Below are positions 25,646-32,772 of a stretch of 64,000 nucleotides of DNA, piece by piece; within the stretch, counting starts at the first letter, position 1; each line of letters starts with the position of its first letter. The notes under the pieces were generated by a model. The model searched no databases. It worked only from the letters and a program-made list of their open reading frames with translations, and was not told the DNA's origin. Origin of the DNA: Phycisphaerae bacterium (GTDB lineage: Bacteria; Planctomycetota; Phycisphaerae; UBA1845; Fen-1342); assembly GCA_028279405.1 (NCBI GenBank), contig JANQNU010000051.1, forward strand, positions 1-64,000, in the 5' to 3' direction. The position numbers were made by a program, and so were the translations under genes.

Positions 25646-26339
25646 TGAGATAATTTATCGTTTGTACCAGCTACCGCGGCGCGCACGCGTTGCATTCGCT
25701 GCAAGATGCGCCCGTCGCGTGCAGCCGCTTGTGGACGCGTCCGACATGTCAGTCAAACGCAAGCAGGATGTGGCTAAAGCGATCGAGTTCGCCGAGTACG
25801 TATCCAGTGTCAAAGATGGTACTGTTCGCTCGGCTATTATTGCGGGCACCAGTGTTGTCAGAGGGCGCCTCCAGAGCGCCGTTTCGGCAGCGGAGTCGGC
25901 CCATAATGCTGCCGCCGACTACATGGACGGCTACTCGAGAACAAGAGGCCGGGAATCTTACGTTGTCGCTGTGGAAACAGCCTACGTCGCCGTGGCGGAC
26001 GATGCCAAGCATATGGCGGCAGATCGCATGGTCGCCGACGCAGATCTTCTGTTCAATGCTGCAGAACGGCAACGATGGAGGCACGAGACACCTGTCCCGC
26101 CTACATTTTTCGGCCCAATGTGGCCGGACGGAGCGCCGGAGGGTTGGCCGGAGGACTCCACCAGCAAATTCTCCGGCGACCAGCCGACCTTCTCCGTCTT
26201 CATCGACCCTGGCGACGCGCCATCCGAGTTGATCACCGAGTTTTTGGTCGCACTTGAGTGCTACTACCGGTCGTTGGGGGGCAGCGGTCTTGAGATCGTG
26301 AAGGAAGAACGCCGCGAGTTCATCGTGGAGGGTGCGTGA
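25629..26339 (+). CDS. FAARCARRVQPL-motif protein, copy A
   Basis: A 236-residue protein of unknown function. The N-terminus has LPRRARVAFAARCARRVQPLVDASDMSVKRK, the middle is Ala-rich and helical (about 75-140), and the C-terminal part has FFGPMWPDGAPEGWP followed by an alpha/beta domain ending GGSGLEIV. It is paralogous along its length to the gene at 29306-30013. A GGGGGCGGGG precedes the ATG. The next gene starts on its stop codon (four-base overlap), so the two proteins probably work together. The short motif occurs, as I recall, in many unnamed planctomycete proteins; no activity is known to me. Confidence 0.6.
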   Translation: MSNKLDEIIYRLYQLPRRARVAFAARCARRVQPLVDASDMSVKRKQDVAKAIEFAEYVSSVKDGTVRSAIIAGTSVVRGRLQSAVSAAESAHNAAADYMDGYSRTRGRESYVVAVETAYVAVADDAKHMAADRMVADADLLFNAAERQRWRHETPVPPTFFGPMWPDGAPEGWPEDSTSKFSGDQPTFSVFIDPGDAPSELITEFLVALECYYRSLGGSGLEIVKEERREFIVEGA

Positions 26340-26818
26340 TGGCCCTCCTCCCCCATGACGACCAGAAGAAAGAGGTTGCTCATCAGCTACAAATCAGGTC
26401 CGAGAAGAAACCTCGTCCCGGACTGTGGAAGCGATTTGTTGATGGTGTTCGACAGACTATTGGGCTCAAGCCTCTCCACCTTGCGGAGCGGTGGGCGGAG
26501 GCCGAGATCGCCGTGCGGGAGGCCGAAGCCAGCAAGTCCGTGTATGAAGGGATGGCGACGTTCGAGAACGCCAAGGCAGCAAGATTGAAGGCTGAAGGTG
26601 AGCACAGACGCGATTGTGCCGCGGCGGACAATACGGCCGCCAAGACCGAACTGGTACGAGTGATGACTGAGAAGCTCGAGGGCGCCGACAAGCTCGACCC
26701 ACAGGAGGCGCGTGAGAATCTCCGACGAGCGATCGAAGCCATCCAGCGCGAGGGCGGGACTGTTGAGATCGAGTTCCCGCAGTTGCCGGGGGATGAGGAG
26801 CAGGGGGGCGGAAGCTAA
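26336..26818 (+). CDS. Partner of copy A, helical hypothetical protein
   Basis: A 160-residue protein: basic N-terminus with GLWKRFVDGVRQTIGLKPL, then long Ala/Glu-rich helices (LAERWAEAEIAVREAEASKSVYE...) and an acidic Gly-rich end (GDEEQGGGS). Translationally coupled to copy A. Its counterpart after copy B (30010-30456) occupies the same place and is also helical with a Gly-rich end, but I cannot align the two. Function unknown. Confidence 0.55.
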   Translation: MMALLPHDDQKKEVAHQLQIRSEKKPRPGLWKRFVDGVRQTIGLKPLHLAERWAEAEIAVREAEASKSVYEGMATFENAKAARLKAEGEHRRDCAAADNTAAKTELVRVMTEKLEGADKLDPQEARENLRRAIEAIQREGGTVEIEFPQLPGDEEQGGGS

Positions 26819-26832
26819 ATACATGCCGTACG

Positions 26833-27084
26833 CTACGTCCCGTCCGGAGGCAGCTCCTCTGGAGTTGGGCGCCTAACGCAGTCAAGGTACCGAGTTTCAG
26901 ACGCCCCGTACTCGAGATAATTTGCCCGGGCAACCCGAAGAGTAGTTGGGTTCGCACCCCATTTGCAATCTACGTCGGCAGACTGGTAGGGATCGTCTTC
27001 CCAAAAACAGACCGGACATATCTCCAGCGCCGATTGCTCGGTCAAAGTGTGATAGCCACAACAAGGGCAATGAAAGCGTTTCAT
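26833..27084 (-). CDS. CPCC-family cysteine-rich protein
   Basis: An 83-residue protein opening MKRFHCPCCGYHTL, then ICPVCFWEDDPYQ, a pair of CPxC knuckles typical of the Cys-rich CPCC family, which likely binds zinc. GGAGG lies five bases before the ATG. It is the only leftward gene inside the island and is convergent with 26336-26818. CPCC proteins often accompany polymorphic toxins or phage accessory loci; role unknown. Confidence 0.75.
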   Translation of the reverse strand: MKRFHCPCCGYHTLTEQSALEICPVCFWEDDPYQSADVDCKWGANPTTLRVARANYLEYGASETRYLDCVRRPTPEELPPDGT

Positions 27085-27238
27085 TGCGGCCTCCAACACG
27101 CTGGGCCATTCTTCCCGACATTGCGCTATGCTGCCGGGCGCGCGCAGCAAGTATGGTACGCATTTCCAACAGCCGCATGCAAGATCGACGCATGTGGTTT
27201 GGGCCGCAGTGGCTCGATCTAGCGTGTAGAATGTTGCC

Positions 27239-28423
27239 ATGACCAGAGACGAAGCACTCAAGCTGTTGCGCGGCGGGAAAGAGGGGGTCCAGAAATGGAA
27301 TGAGTGGCGTGAGGAGAATCCGAAGGCGGAGTTGCCGAGTCTCAGATATGCGAACTTGGTCGACGTGGACCTGCGTGGCGCGGACCTGCGTGGCGCGGAC
27401 CTAGCTAACGTGAACCTGGGTGATGCGAACCTGAGTCGCGCGCACCTGAGTCGCGCGAACCTGGGTGATGCGGACCTGCATGGCGCGGACCTGCGTGGCG
27501 CGAAATTGTACGGCGCGGACCTGCATGGCGCGGGCCTGCGTGGCGCGGACCTGCGTGGCGCGAAATTGCATGGCGCGCACCTGCGTCGCGCGGACTTGTG
27601 TGGCGCGAAATTGCATGGCGCGCACCTGCGTCGCGCGGACTTGTTTGGCGCGCTCCTCTTTGAAGCGAACCTGTGTGACGCGAACCTGCGTCACGCGCAC
27701 CTGTCTGACGCGAACATGACTGGCGCGAACATGACTGGCGCGACGCTAGCGGGAGCGTGCTTCTTGGACACCGTCGTTGCGACAGATATCTCCGCCGTCA
27801 ATGGCCTCGACGATATCATCCACCTTGGTCCATCTCCCATCGACGTCGCTTCAATACTGCGCTTCAAAGACGACCTCCCTGAGAAGTTTCTTCGTGGATG
27901 CGGCCTCCAGGAAAAGGACATCGCCTACTTCCGTTCGCGTGTCGGCTCCGCTGTTCGCTACTACTCTTGCTTCATCAGCTATAGCACGGCCGACGAAGAG
28001 TTCGCCTCGCGCCTCCACAACGACTTTCAGGAAGCCGGCATCCGCTGCTGGAAGTGGGATCATGACGCCCGGACCGGCAAGAGCCTCTGGGGCGAGATCG
28101 ACCAAGCAATCCGCGTGCACGAGAAGCTCGTGCTGATCGCAAGTGAGTCGTCGTTGAAGAGCCCGGCCGTGAATCGCGAGATCGAGCGTGCGATTCGCCG
28201 GGAGGACCAACTCGAATCCAAGAAGGCCGCGGGCAAGCGCGACGGCGAGACAGACGTCTTGTTCCCGGTGCGCGTGGACGACTTCATCTTCCGCGACTGG
28301 GAGCATGAGCGGAAGGTCGACGTGACGAAGAAGGTCGTCGCCGACGCCCGCGGCTGGGACACCGACCCGGCGGTCTACGCGAAGGTGCGGGATCGGCTGA
28401 TTCGGGATTTGAAGCCAGGGTAG
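27239..28423 (+). CDS. Pentapeptide-repeat TIR protein
   Basis: A 394-residue fusion. Residues 36-175 are a regular pentapeptide-repeat helix (A(D/N)LRG / AKLHG units, about 28 coils of five). A linker LGPSPIDVASILRFKDDLPEKFLRGCGL leads to a C-terminal TIR domain from about 241 (YYSCFISYSTADEEFASRLHNDF, CWKWDHDARTGKSLW, KLVLIASESS), with Glu314 in VNREIERA as the probable NAD-hydrolysing residue. The DNA coding the repeats is itself highly repetitive. Pentapeptide-TIR fusions are known in bacteria and are presumed effectors; the trigger is unknown. Confidence 0.85.
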   Translation: MTRDEALKLLRGGKEGVQKWNEWREENPKAELPSLRYANLVDVDLRGADLRGADLANVNLGDANLSRAHLSRANLGDADLHGADLRGAKLYGADLHGAGLRGADLRGAKLHGAHLRRADLCGAKLHGAHLRRADLFGALLFEANLCDANLRHAHLSDANMTGANMTGATLAGACFLDTVVATDISAVNGLDDIIHLGPSPIDVASILRFKDDLPEKFLRGCGLQEKDIAYFRSRVGSAVRYYSCFISYSTADEEFASRLHNDFQEAGIRCWKWDHDARTGKSLWGEIDQAIRVHEKLVLIASESSLKSPAVNREIERAIRREDQLESKKAAGKRDGETDVLFPVRVDDFIFRDWEHERKVDVTKKVVADARGWDTDPAVYAKVRDRLIRDLKPG

Positions 28424-28527
28424 CTACCCCAATTACAAATCAATCCGCTTGCCTCCATTATCAACTTCGCCGACAGTATGCCGACCAGGGTTGGCGGCGA
28501 GAGTTACCATTGATAGCGGAGGGGCAA

Positions 28528-29235
28528 ATGCCCGATTCAACACCACTAACAGAAGTCCAGATCGGCTATACGAAGGACAGATTCGAGGCAATATACCTTC
28601 TCGTGAAGTACAAGCAGTTGTTCTGGTGGATTCTGAGCCTGGTAGGTGCGTTGGCAGGGCCGGCACTGGCGACCGCGGTGTACGCGCGCAACGCGGCTGC
28701 GTCGATCGCCAACTCGGTCCTGTCGCCGGACGTTGTGAAGAACTTTGAGGCGAATGCAGCTCGCGCGGAGATGATCGTGGACGGCCTCTTGCCGATCGGC
28801 ACGATCATCGCTTGGCACAAGGAGGTTGAGACAAAGCGTGGGTTGTCGGCTGGCGCTCTCCCCGGTGTTTGGGTGGAGTGCAACGGACCGATCAAGCCTG
28901 GCACTCCAGAGTTCATCGAGGATTCTGTCGCTGACTTGGGTCACGTTCCTGACTTGAACGGCGGGGCGCGTTTCTTGAGAGGTGGGCATACATCCGGAAT
29001 TCCGCAGGATGCGACGCTGGTACCTGTAGTTGCTGAGATGGGAGAGAATGAGTTGATTTTTGGTGCATGGGCGCCAGGTGCGCCGTATAAAGACGAAGAT
29101 TCTATTGAGCCGGATAACCCACAGGGTCGTATGAGTGTTGAGGCCACAAGGCAGGGATCTCCAGACAATCGGATTCGAGCCATTAGAGTTAGGCCAACCA
29201 ACATGTCGGTCGTCTGGATCATGCGGGTGAAGTAG
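28528..29235 (+). CDS. Membrane-anchored protein with phage tail-collar-like domain
   Basis: A 235-residue protein. One transmembrane helix (about 30-55, LFWWILSLVGALAGPALATAVYA) follows a 25-residue cytoplasmic-looking start. The exposed part has PIGTIIAWHKEV...LPGVWVECNG and later VPDLNGGARFLRGG, the pattern of tail-fibre collar domains (P-x-G-x-I and PDLRGRF-like). Tail fibres are not membrane anchored, so it may be an adhesin or a surface decoy. Start set at the ATG after GGAGGGG. Lies between the pentapeptide-TIR gene and copy B. Confidence 0.6.
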   Translation: MPDSTPLTEVQIGYTKDRFEAIYLLVKYKQLFWWILSLVGALAGPALATAVYARNAAASIANSVLSPDVVKNFEANAARAEMIVDGLLPIGTIIAWHKEVETKRGLSAGALPGVWVECNGPIKPGTPEFIEDSVADLGHVPDLNGGARFLRGGHTSGIPQDATLVPVVAEMGENELIFGAWAPGAPYKDEDSIEPDNPQGRMSVEATRQGSPDNRIRAIRVRPTNMSVVWIMRVK

Positions 29236-29305
29236 GAAGAAGCGCCGGAGATTATAATTGGCGCCGGATTGGGGGCGGATATGGTCTGTGCGAAGGAGGC
29301 TTGGT

Positions 29306-30013
29306 ATGGCCAGTTTTCGTGAGCAAGTAGGGGCCCAGGTAGTAAAGCTGCCCTTGCTTGCCCGCGTCGCGTTTGCTGCACGGTGCGCACGCCGCGTGCA
29401 GCCGCTTGTGGATGCTTCCGAGTTGACGAGCAAACATAAGGCGGCAGTAGCACATGCGATCGAGGTTGCGGAGACAATAGGCGTTGCAGGCGGCGCCGCC
29501 AATGCCGCCGCCGCCGCCAATGCCGCCGCCGCCGTCGGCTACGCCCGCGCCTACGCCGCCGCCGACGCCGCCAACGCCGCCAATGCCGCCGCCGCCGCCG
29601 CCGCCGATGCCGCCTACGCCGCCGCCAATGCCGTCAATGCCGCCGCCGCCGCCGCCGCCAATGCCGCTGCCGCCGCTAAAGACGCCGATCTGCGGATCGC
29701 TGACGACCTCGAACTTTTGCGCCGTGCCGCCGAGCTCGAAGGATGGGACGACACGACTCCGGTGTCGCCGGCGTTCTTTGGCCCGATGTGGCCGGACGGG
29801 GCGCCTAAGGGGTGGCCGGAGCGCGAACAACCACGGATCGTGCTGCAAGTTGAAATCCCGGAGGGCATGTCGGACGAGGAGGCTCGCGCGTTCGTCAAGG
29901 AGGCAGTCCAGGCTGCGGATGAACACCACAAGGCAGCGGGCGGCAGCGGATTGCGTGTGCGTGATCTCCAGGCATGGCAGGGCGCTCCAGAGCCGGCGGG
30001 GGCGAAGCGATGA
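29306..30013 (+). CDS. FAARCARRVQPL-motif protein, copy B, with Ala/Asn repeat
   Basis: A 235-residue paralogue of 25629-26339. Same N-terminal block (LLARVAFAARCARRVQPLVDASELTSKHK), same FFGPMWPDGAPKGWP block and the same GGSGLRV end. The middle is expanded to a nearly pure Ala/Asn/Asp helix (residues about 60-130) encoded by GCC-rich short repeats. AGGAGG precedes the ATG. The next gene starts on its stop codon, as with copy A. Confidence 0.6.
   Translation: MASFREQVGAQVVKLPLLARVAFAARCARRVQPLVDASELTSKHKAAVAHAIEVAETIGVAGGAANAAAAANAAAAVGYARAYAAADAANAANAAAAAAADAAYAAANAVNAAAAAAANAAAAAKDADLRIADDLELLRRAAELEGWDDTTPVSPAFFGPMWPDGAPKGWPEREQPRIVLQVEIPEGMSDEEARAFVKEAVQAADEHHKAAGGSGLRVRDLQAWQGAPEPAGAKR
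29484..29690 (+). repeat. GCC-rich simple-sequence tract inside copy B
   Basis: About 200 bases made of GCCGCC, GCCAATGCCGCC and GCCGACGCC units, all multiples of three. Unit loss or gain would alter the Ala-rich helix length without changing frame. Confidence 0.8.
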
Positions 30014-30456
30014 ACAAAGTTCGCCTCGTCATCCAGATTGACCTAGAGCCGGCTGACCCGAATTCTCCCGTGGATGTCACCGAGTGCACGGGCCGCTTGC
30101 TCGAGCAGGTATCGGCCAATGACGAGATTGGGGCGATCGCCCACGACGCGAAGCGCGATCCCGAGTTGGAGCGCGAGCTCGCGACGGATATCAACGCCGA
30201 GCTTGACGCGAAGCGCACGCCTCTTGAAGGCTTGCAGCAGGCCCAGGCCGAGGCAGATGCCGCGCGCGGCGACGGTGAATCGGACGAAGAGCGTGTCGAA
30301 CGAGTGGGTCGGGTACGTCAGGCTGAACAGTTGCTTCGCAAAGTCTGCTCGCATCCAGCTGCACGGATCATCGCGAAAATGGCACAGGGCGTCGTAAAGC
30401 TGGTCGAAGGTGCTGGGAAACTGGTCGAGGGCGCCTCGAAAATGGGCGGCGGCTGA
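30010..30456 (+). CDS. Partner of copy B, helical hypothetical protein
   Basis: A 148-residue protein: a beta start (NKVRLVIQIDLEPADP), long acidic helices, then an amphipathic helix (VVKLVEGAGKLVEGASKMGGG) with a repeated KLVEGA unit. The ATG overlaps the stop of copy B by four bases. Function unknown; see its counterpart at 26336-26818. Confidence 0.55.
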   Translation: MNKVRLVIQIDLEPADPNSPVDVTECTGRLLEQVSANDEIGAIAHDAKRDPELERELATDINAELDAKRTPLEGLQQAQAEADAARGDGESDEERVERVGRVRQAEQLLRKVCSHPAARIIAKMAQGVVKLVEGAGKLVEGASKMGGG

Positions 30457-30569
30457 TCAAGCTCGCGTCGCGTGCCGCTGATAGCCGCGTTTCTGCAGTG
30501 GCCAGTGCTCTGAAAGGTCGCAATTATCGGCTTGCTGATCAATAGGCCCATTGGCGTGTTGGGAGTAAC

Positions 30570-31445
30570 TTGAGCGACCTCTACTCACAGCGAAATGCTC
30601 CCACACCCGATGACCTGCGCTACGACGTGCCGTCGCGCGCGCGACTTCGGTTGTGGCAAATTATCTGTGAAGCGGCAGGTAAAAGCCGCACTTTCTTTGA
30701 TAGGCTTCAATCGCTTCTCAGCCAACAATACGGCGACCTTGCTGGGCGCGTGGAGCCGACGGACCCGCACCCCATGAGTCGGCATCTCATAGCATGCTCG
30801 GATGGCCAAGCTCTTGACTTCATCGAGGCCTGTTTTCGCCTGCCGACGGGAGTTGGCGGGCAAGATCTTGTTGAGCAAATCAACCGAGTATTTCGACAGG
30901 AAGGACTCGGTTACGAACTTACTGACTATAAAGGGCCGGAACTGGCGATGGGAGAGTGGCTGGTTGGCGGATCGGTCCCAGATGAGGAACTGCCCCTCGT
31001 AATACGAGTAGATCACAAGGATCTGCACGATTCCGTCGTGAGACCAACGCTGCAGCTTCTCGGGGGACAAGTCTTCCAAGTTGCAAACTCGGAAATGCTC
31101 AAGGCTCACTCGTTTATGAGATCTGGTGACTACCGCAACGCAATTACCGAGTGTGGCGCCGCCTTCGAGAGTGTAATGAAGACAATCTGCCAGGAGAAGA
31201 ATTGGTCATATGATGAGCGCGATGGGTGCGCGCAACTTGTCTCAGTTTGCAGAGAAAAAGGCCTATTTCCGCCATTCTATTCGACGATTTTTGAGGGTGT
31301 TGGGACGATCCGGAACAAGCTTAGCAGTGCACACGGCCGAGGCCCGGAGCCGCAGTACCAAGCAACCAAGGCAAACGCGGAACACATGATCAACGTTGCT
31401 TCATCACATATTCTGTTCGTCGCAGGCCTTGCTGGCATCGAGTAA
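30570..31445 (+). CDS. Abortive-infection-like protein with C-terminal HEPN motif
   Basis: A 291-residue protein. The N-terminal half is helical and resembles AbiJ/STM4504-type regions (RLRLWQIICEAAGKSRTFFDRLQSLLSQQYG). The C-terminal half (about 170-290) is an Abi_C-like helical domain with GDYRNAITECGAAFESVMKTIC and the RNase-type motif RNKLSSAH (Arg248, His255), an Rx6H pattern used by HEPN ribonucleases. The start is TTG, preceded by GGGAG. Last gene of the island, convergent with the tail operon. Role as an RNA-cleaving phage-exclusion effector is inferred. Confidence 0.7.
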   Translation: MSDLYSQRNAPTPDDLRYDVPSRARLRLWQIICEAAGKSRTFFDRLQSLLSQQYGDLAGRVEPTDPHPMSRHLIACSDGQALDFIEACFRLPTGVGGQDLVEQINRVFRQEGLGYELTDYKGPELAMGEWLVGGSVPDEELPLVIRVDHKDLHDSVVRPTLQLLGGQVFQVANSEMLKAHSFMRSGDYRNAITECGAAFESVMKTICQEKNWSYDERDGCAQLVSVCREKGLFPPFYSTIFEGVGTIRNKLSSAHGRGPEPQYQATKANAEHMINVASSHILFVAGLAGIE

Positions 31446-31460
31446 TCGTCCGGTGGTTCC

Positions 31461-31820
31461 CTATACGCCGTCAACGCCAAGCACATACACCACCACCGTC
31501 CCACTGGTCGCCGTCCTTGCATTCTCGATCTTCAACCAGTACTCACCGCTGAGCATGACCTCAGCGTGGCGGTCGGCGGCGGGTGACGCGGAGTAGACGA
31601 AGACCTGCTCGACGTCCGACGCGCTGCGGTTGGCGAGCAGTCCTTCGAGCACGTCGGTCTCGTTGCGGTTCACGAGCGAGACGTCGTAGTTCGCGGTAGG
31701 GGGGTTGTCTGGATCCGGCACGGTCACGACTCGATCGAGGATCCCGTGCAGCGGACCGATCGGATCGTAGACCTGGCCGTCTTTGTTGGCCTCCCAGGTG
31801 ATGCAGATTCGTCGGATCAT
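31461..31820 (-). CDS. Phage appendage-type protein, paralogue of 32368-32772
   Basis: A 119-residue protein. RRICITWEANKDGQVYDPIGPLHGILDRVVTV shares its layout with the gene two positions upstream (RLCIAWEADSDGVARKFLGPLVGTLVRFVST). Four-base overlap with its neighbour. End of the late operon; likely virion-associated. Confidence 0.65.
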   Translation of the reverse strand: MIRRICITWEANKDGQVYDPIGPLHGILDRVVTVPDPDNPPTANYDVSLVNRNETDVLEGLLANRSASDVEQVFVYSASPAADRHAEVMLSGEYWLKIENARTATSGTVVVYVLGVDGV

Positions 31821-32371
31821 CCGAGCACCGCCGTTGCAACTGATACACGCGACCCGCACCGGTACGCGATTTGCGCGGTCACGTGATCCAGGAACATGAA
31901 GTCCGCGCCGCCTGTGCTCTGATAGGAGAGGTTGAAGCCGATCGCGCTGTAGTCGATCCCGAACGGCCCGATCTTCCACGCGTCGTTGAGTGCTCCGTAT
32001 GTGACGACCTCTTCAATGATTGACCACGTGTGCGTTGCCTTGTCGTCGCCCGTCTCTACGCCGTCGAGTGTTACGCGGATGCTCTTGTCCTGGGCAACGC
32101 CCGAGTTACTGAGGCCCTCGACGCTGAGCAGGATCCCGAGCAGCTGGGCACGGGCCGGCAACGATGGGAATCCGAAGTCGCGTAGCTCGATGACACGCGT
32201 AGCGCTGCCGGGATTAGCGACACTTGAGACCGTTCGTGTGTTGTCGCTGATGGCGAGATTGCTCTGGAGCGTGCCGCCGCCACCCGGTCCCCAGGCATTG
32301 CCGGATCCCGATTGCGTCACCGTGCCGGCGACGGCCGCGGTCTCGATGAAGTACTCCTTGGCCAGGCTCAT
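31817..32371 (-). CDS. Predicted tail appendage protein
   Basis: A 184-residue, beta-rich protein (Gly-rich start, then RVIELRDFGFPSLPARAQLLGILLSVEGLS). Four-base overlaps with both neighbours show one coupled operon. No family recognised; position after the tail tip suggests a fibre or receptor-binding component. Confidence 0.6.
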   Translation of the reverse strand: MSLAKEYFIETAAVAGTVTQSGSGNAWGPGGGGTLQSNLAISDNTRTVSSVANPGSATRVIELRDFGFPSLPARAQLLGILLSVEGLSNSGVAQDKSIRVTLDGVETGDDKATHTWSIIEEVVTYGALNDAWKIGPFGIDYSAIGFNLSYQSTGGADFMFLDHVTAQIAYRCGSRVSVATAVLG

Positions 32372-32772
32372 CGCTCGAGGCCCTCGTGGTTGAACCGCGG
32401 CGCGAAGCTCGGCGTGTACCAGAGTTCGAAGATGCCGGTATCGCCGTTGGTCGCGGAGACGACCAGGTCATGCTCGCCGGCGACGACGATCGGGCGCTGG
32501 CCGCGTGCCCCGAGGCTGGCCAGGATCGGCTTCTCCGTCGTCGTGATCGTCGCACCCAGGCCGTCCAGAACGTCGGCGCCGTACTCGTCCTCGATCGTCA
32601 CGGTGTGCGAGACGTCCGACGTCGAGACGAACCGGACCAGCGTACCGACCAGCGGCCCGAGGAACTTCCGTGCGACGCCGTCGCTGTCGGCTTCCCACGC
32701 GATACACAGGCGGACCAACGCGCCATGCGTTTCGCGTGAGACCGAGACGATGCCAGTCCCCAGCCCGCTCAC
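32368..32772 (-). CDS. Phage appendage-type protein, paralogue of 31461-31820
   Basis: A 134-residue protein with the same CIAWEADSDG...GPLVGTLVR block and a beta-rich rest ending with an aromatic segment (FELWYTPSFAPRF). Probably virion-associated. Confidence 0.65.
   Translation of the reverse strand: MSGLGTGIVSVSRETHGALVRLCIAWEADSDGVARKFLGPLVGTLVRFVSTSDVSHTVTIEDEYGADVLDGLGATITTTEKPILASLGARGQRPIVVAGEHDLVVSATNGDTGIFELWYTPSFAPRFNHEGLER

Noticed and set aside
27360..27760. Regular short DNA repeats resembling a repeat array
   Set aside because: They are coding repeats of the pentapeptide protein: units of 15 bases in frame, no unique spacers, no cas genes. Not CRISPR. Open frames in the other phases and strand over this stretch are shadows of the same periodicity.
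29252..29931. Gly-rich and Pro-rich open frames opposite or out of phase with copy B
   Set aside because: They come from the GCC repeat read in other frames (GGC = Gly, CCG = Pro) and have no domain or ribosome site.
26336..30456. Gly-Gly tails on the partner proteins as ubiquitin-like conjugation signals
   Set aside because: Both partners end Gly-rich (GGGS and MGGG), but neither shows a beta-grasp fold and there is no E1/E2/JAB gene nearby.
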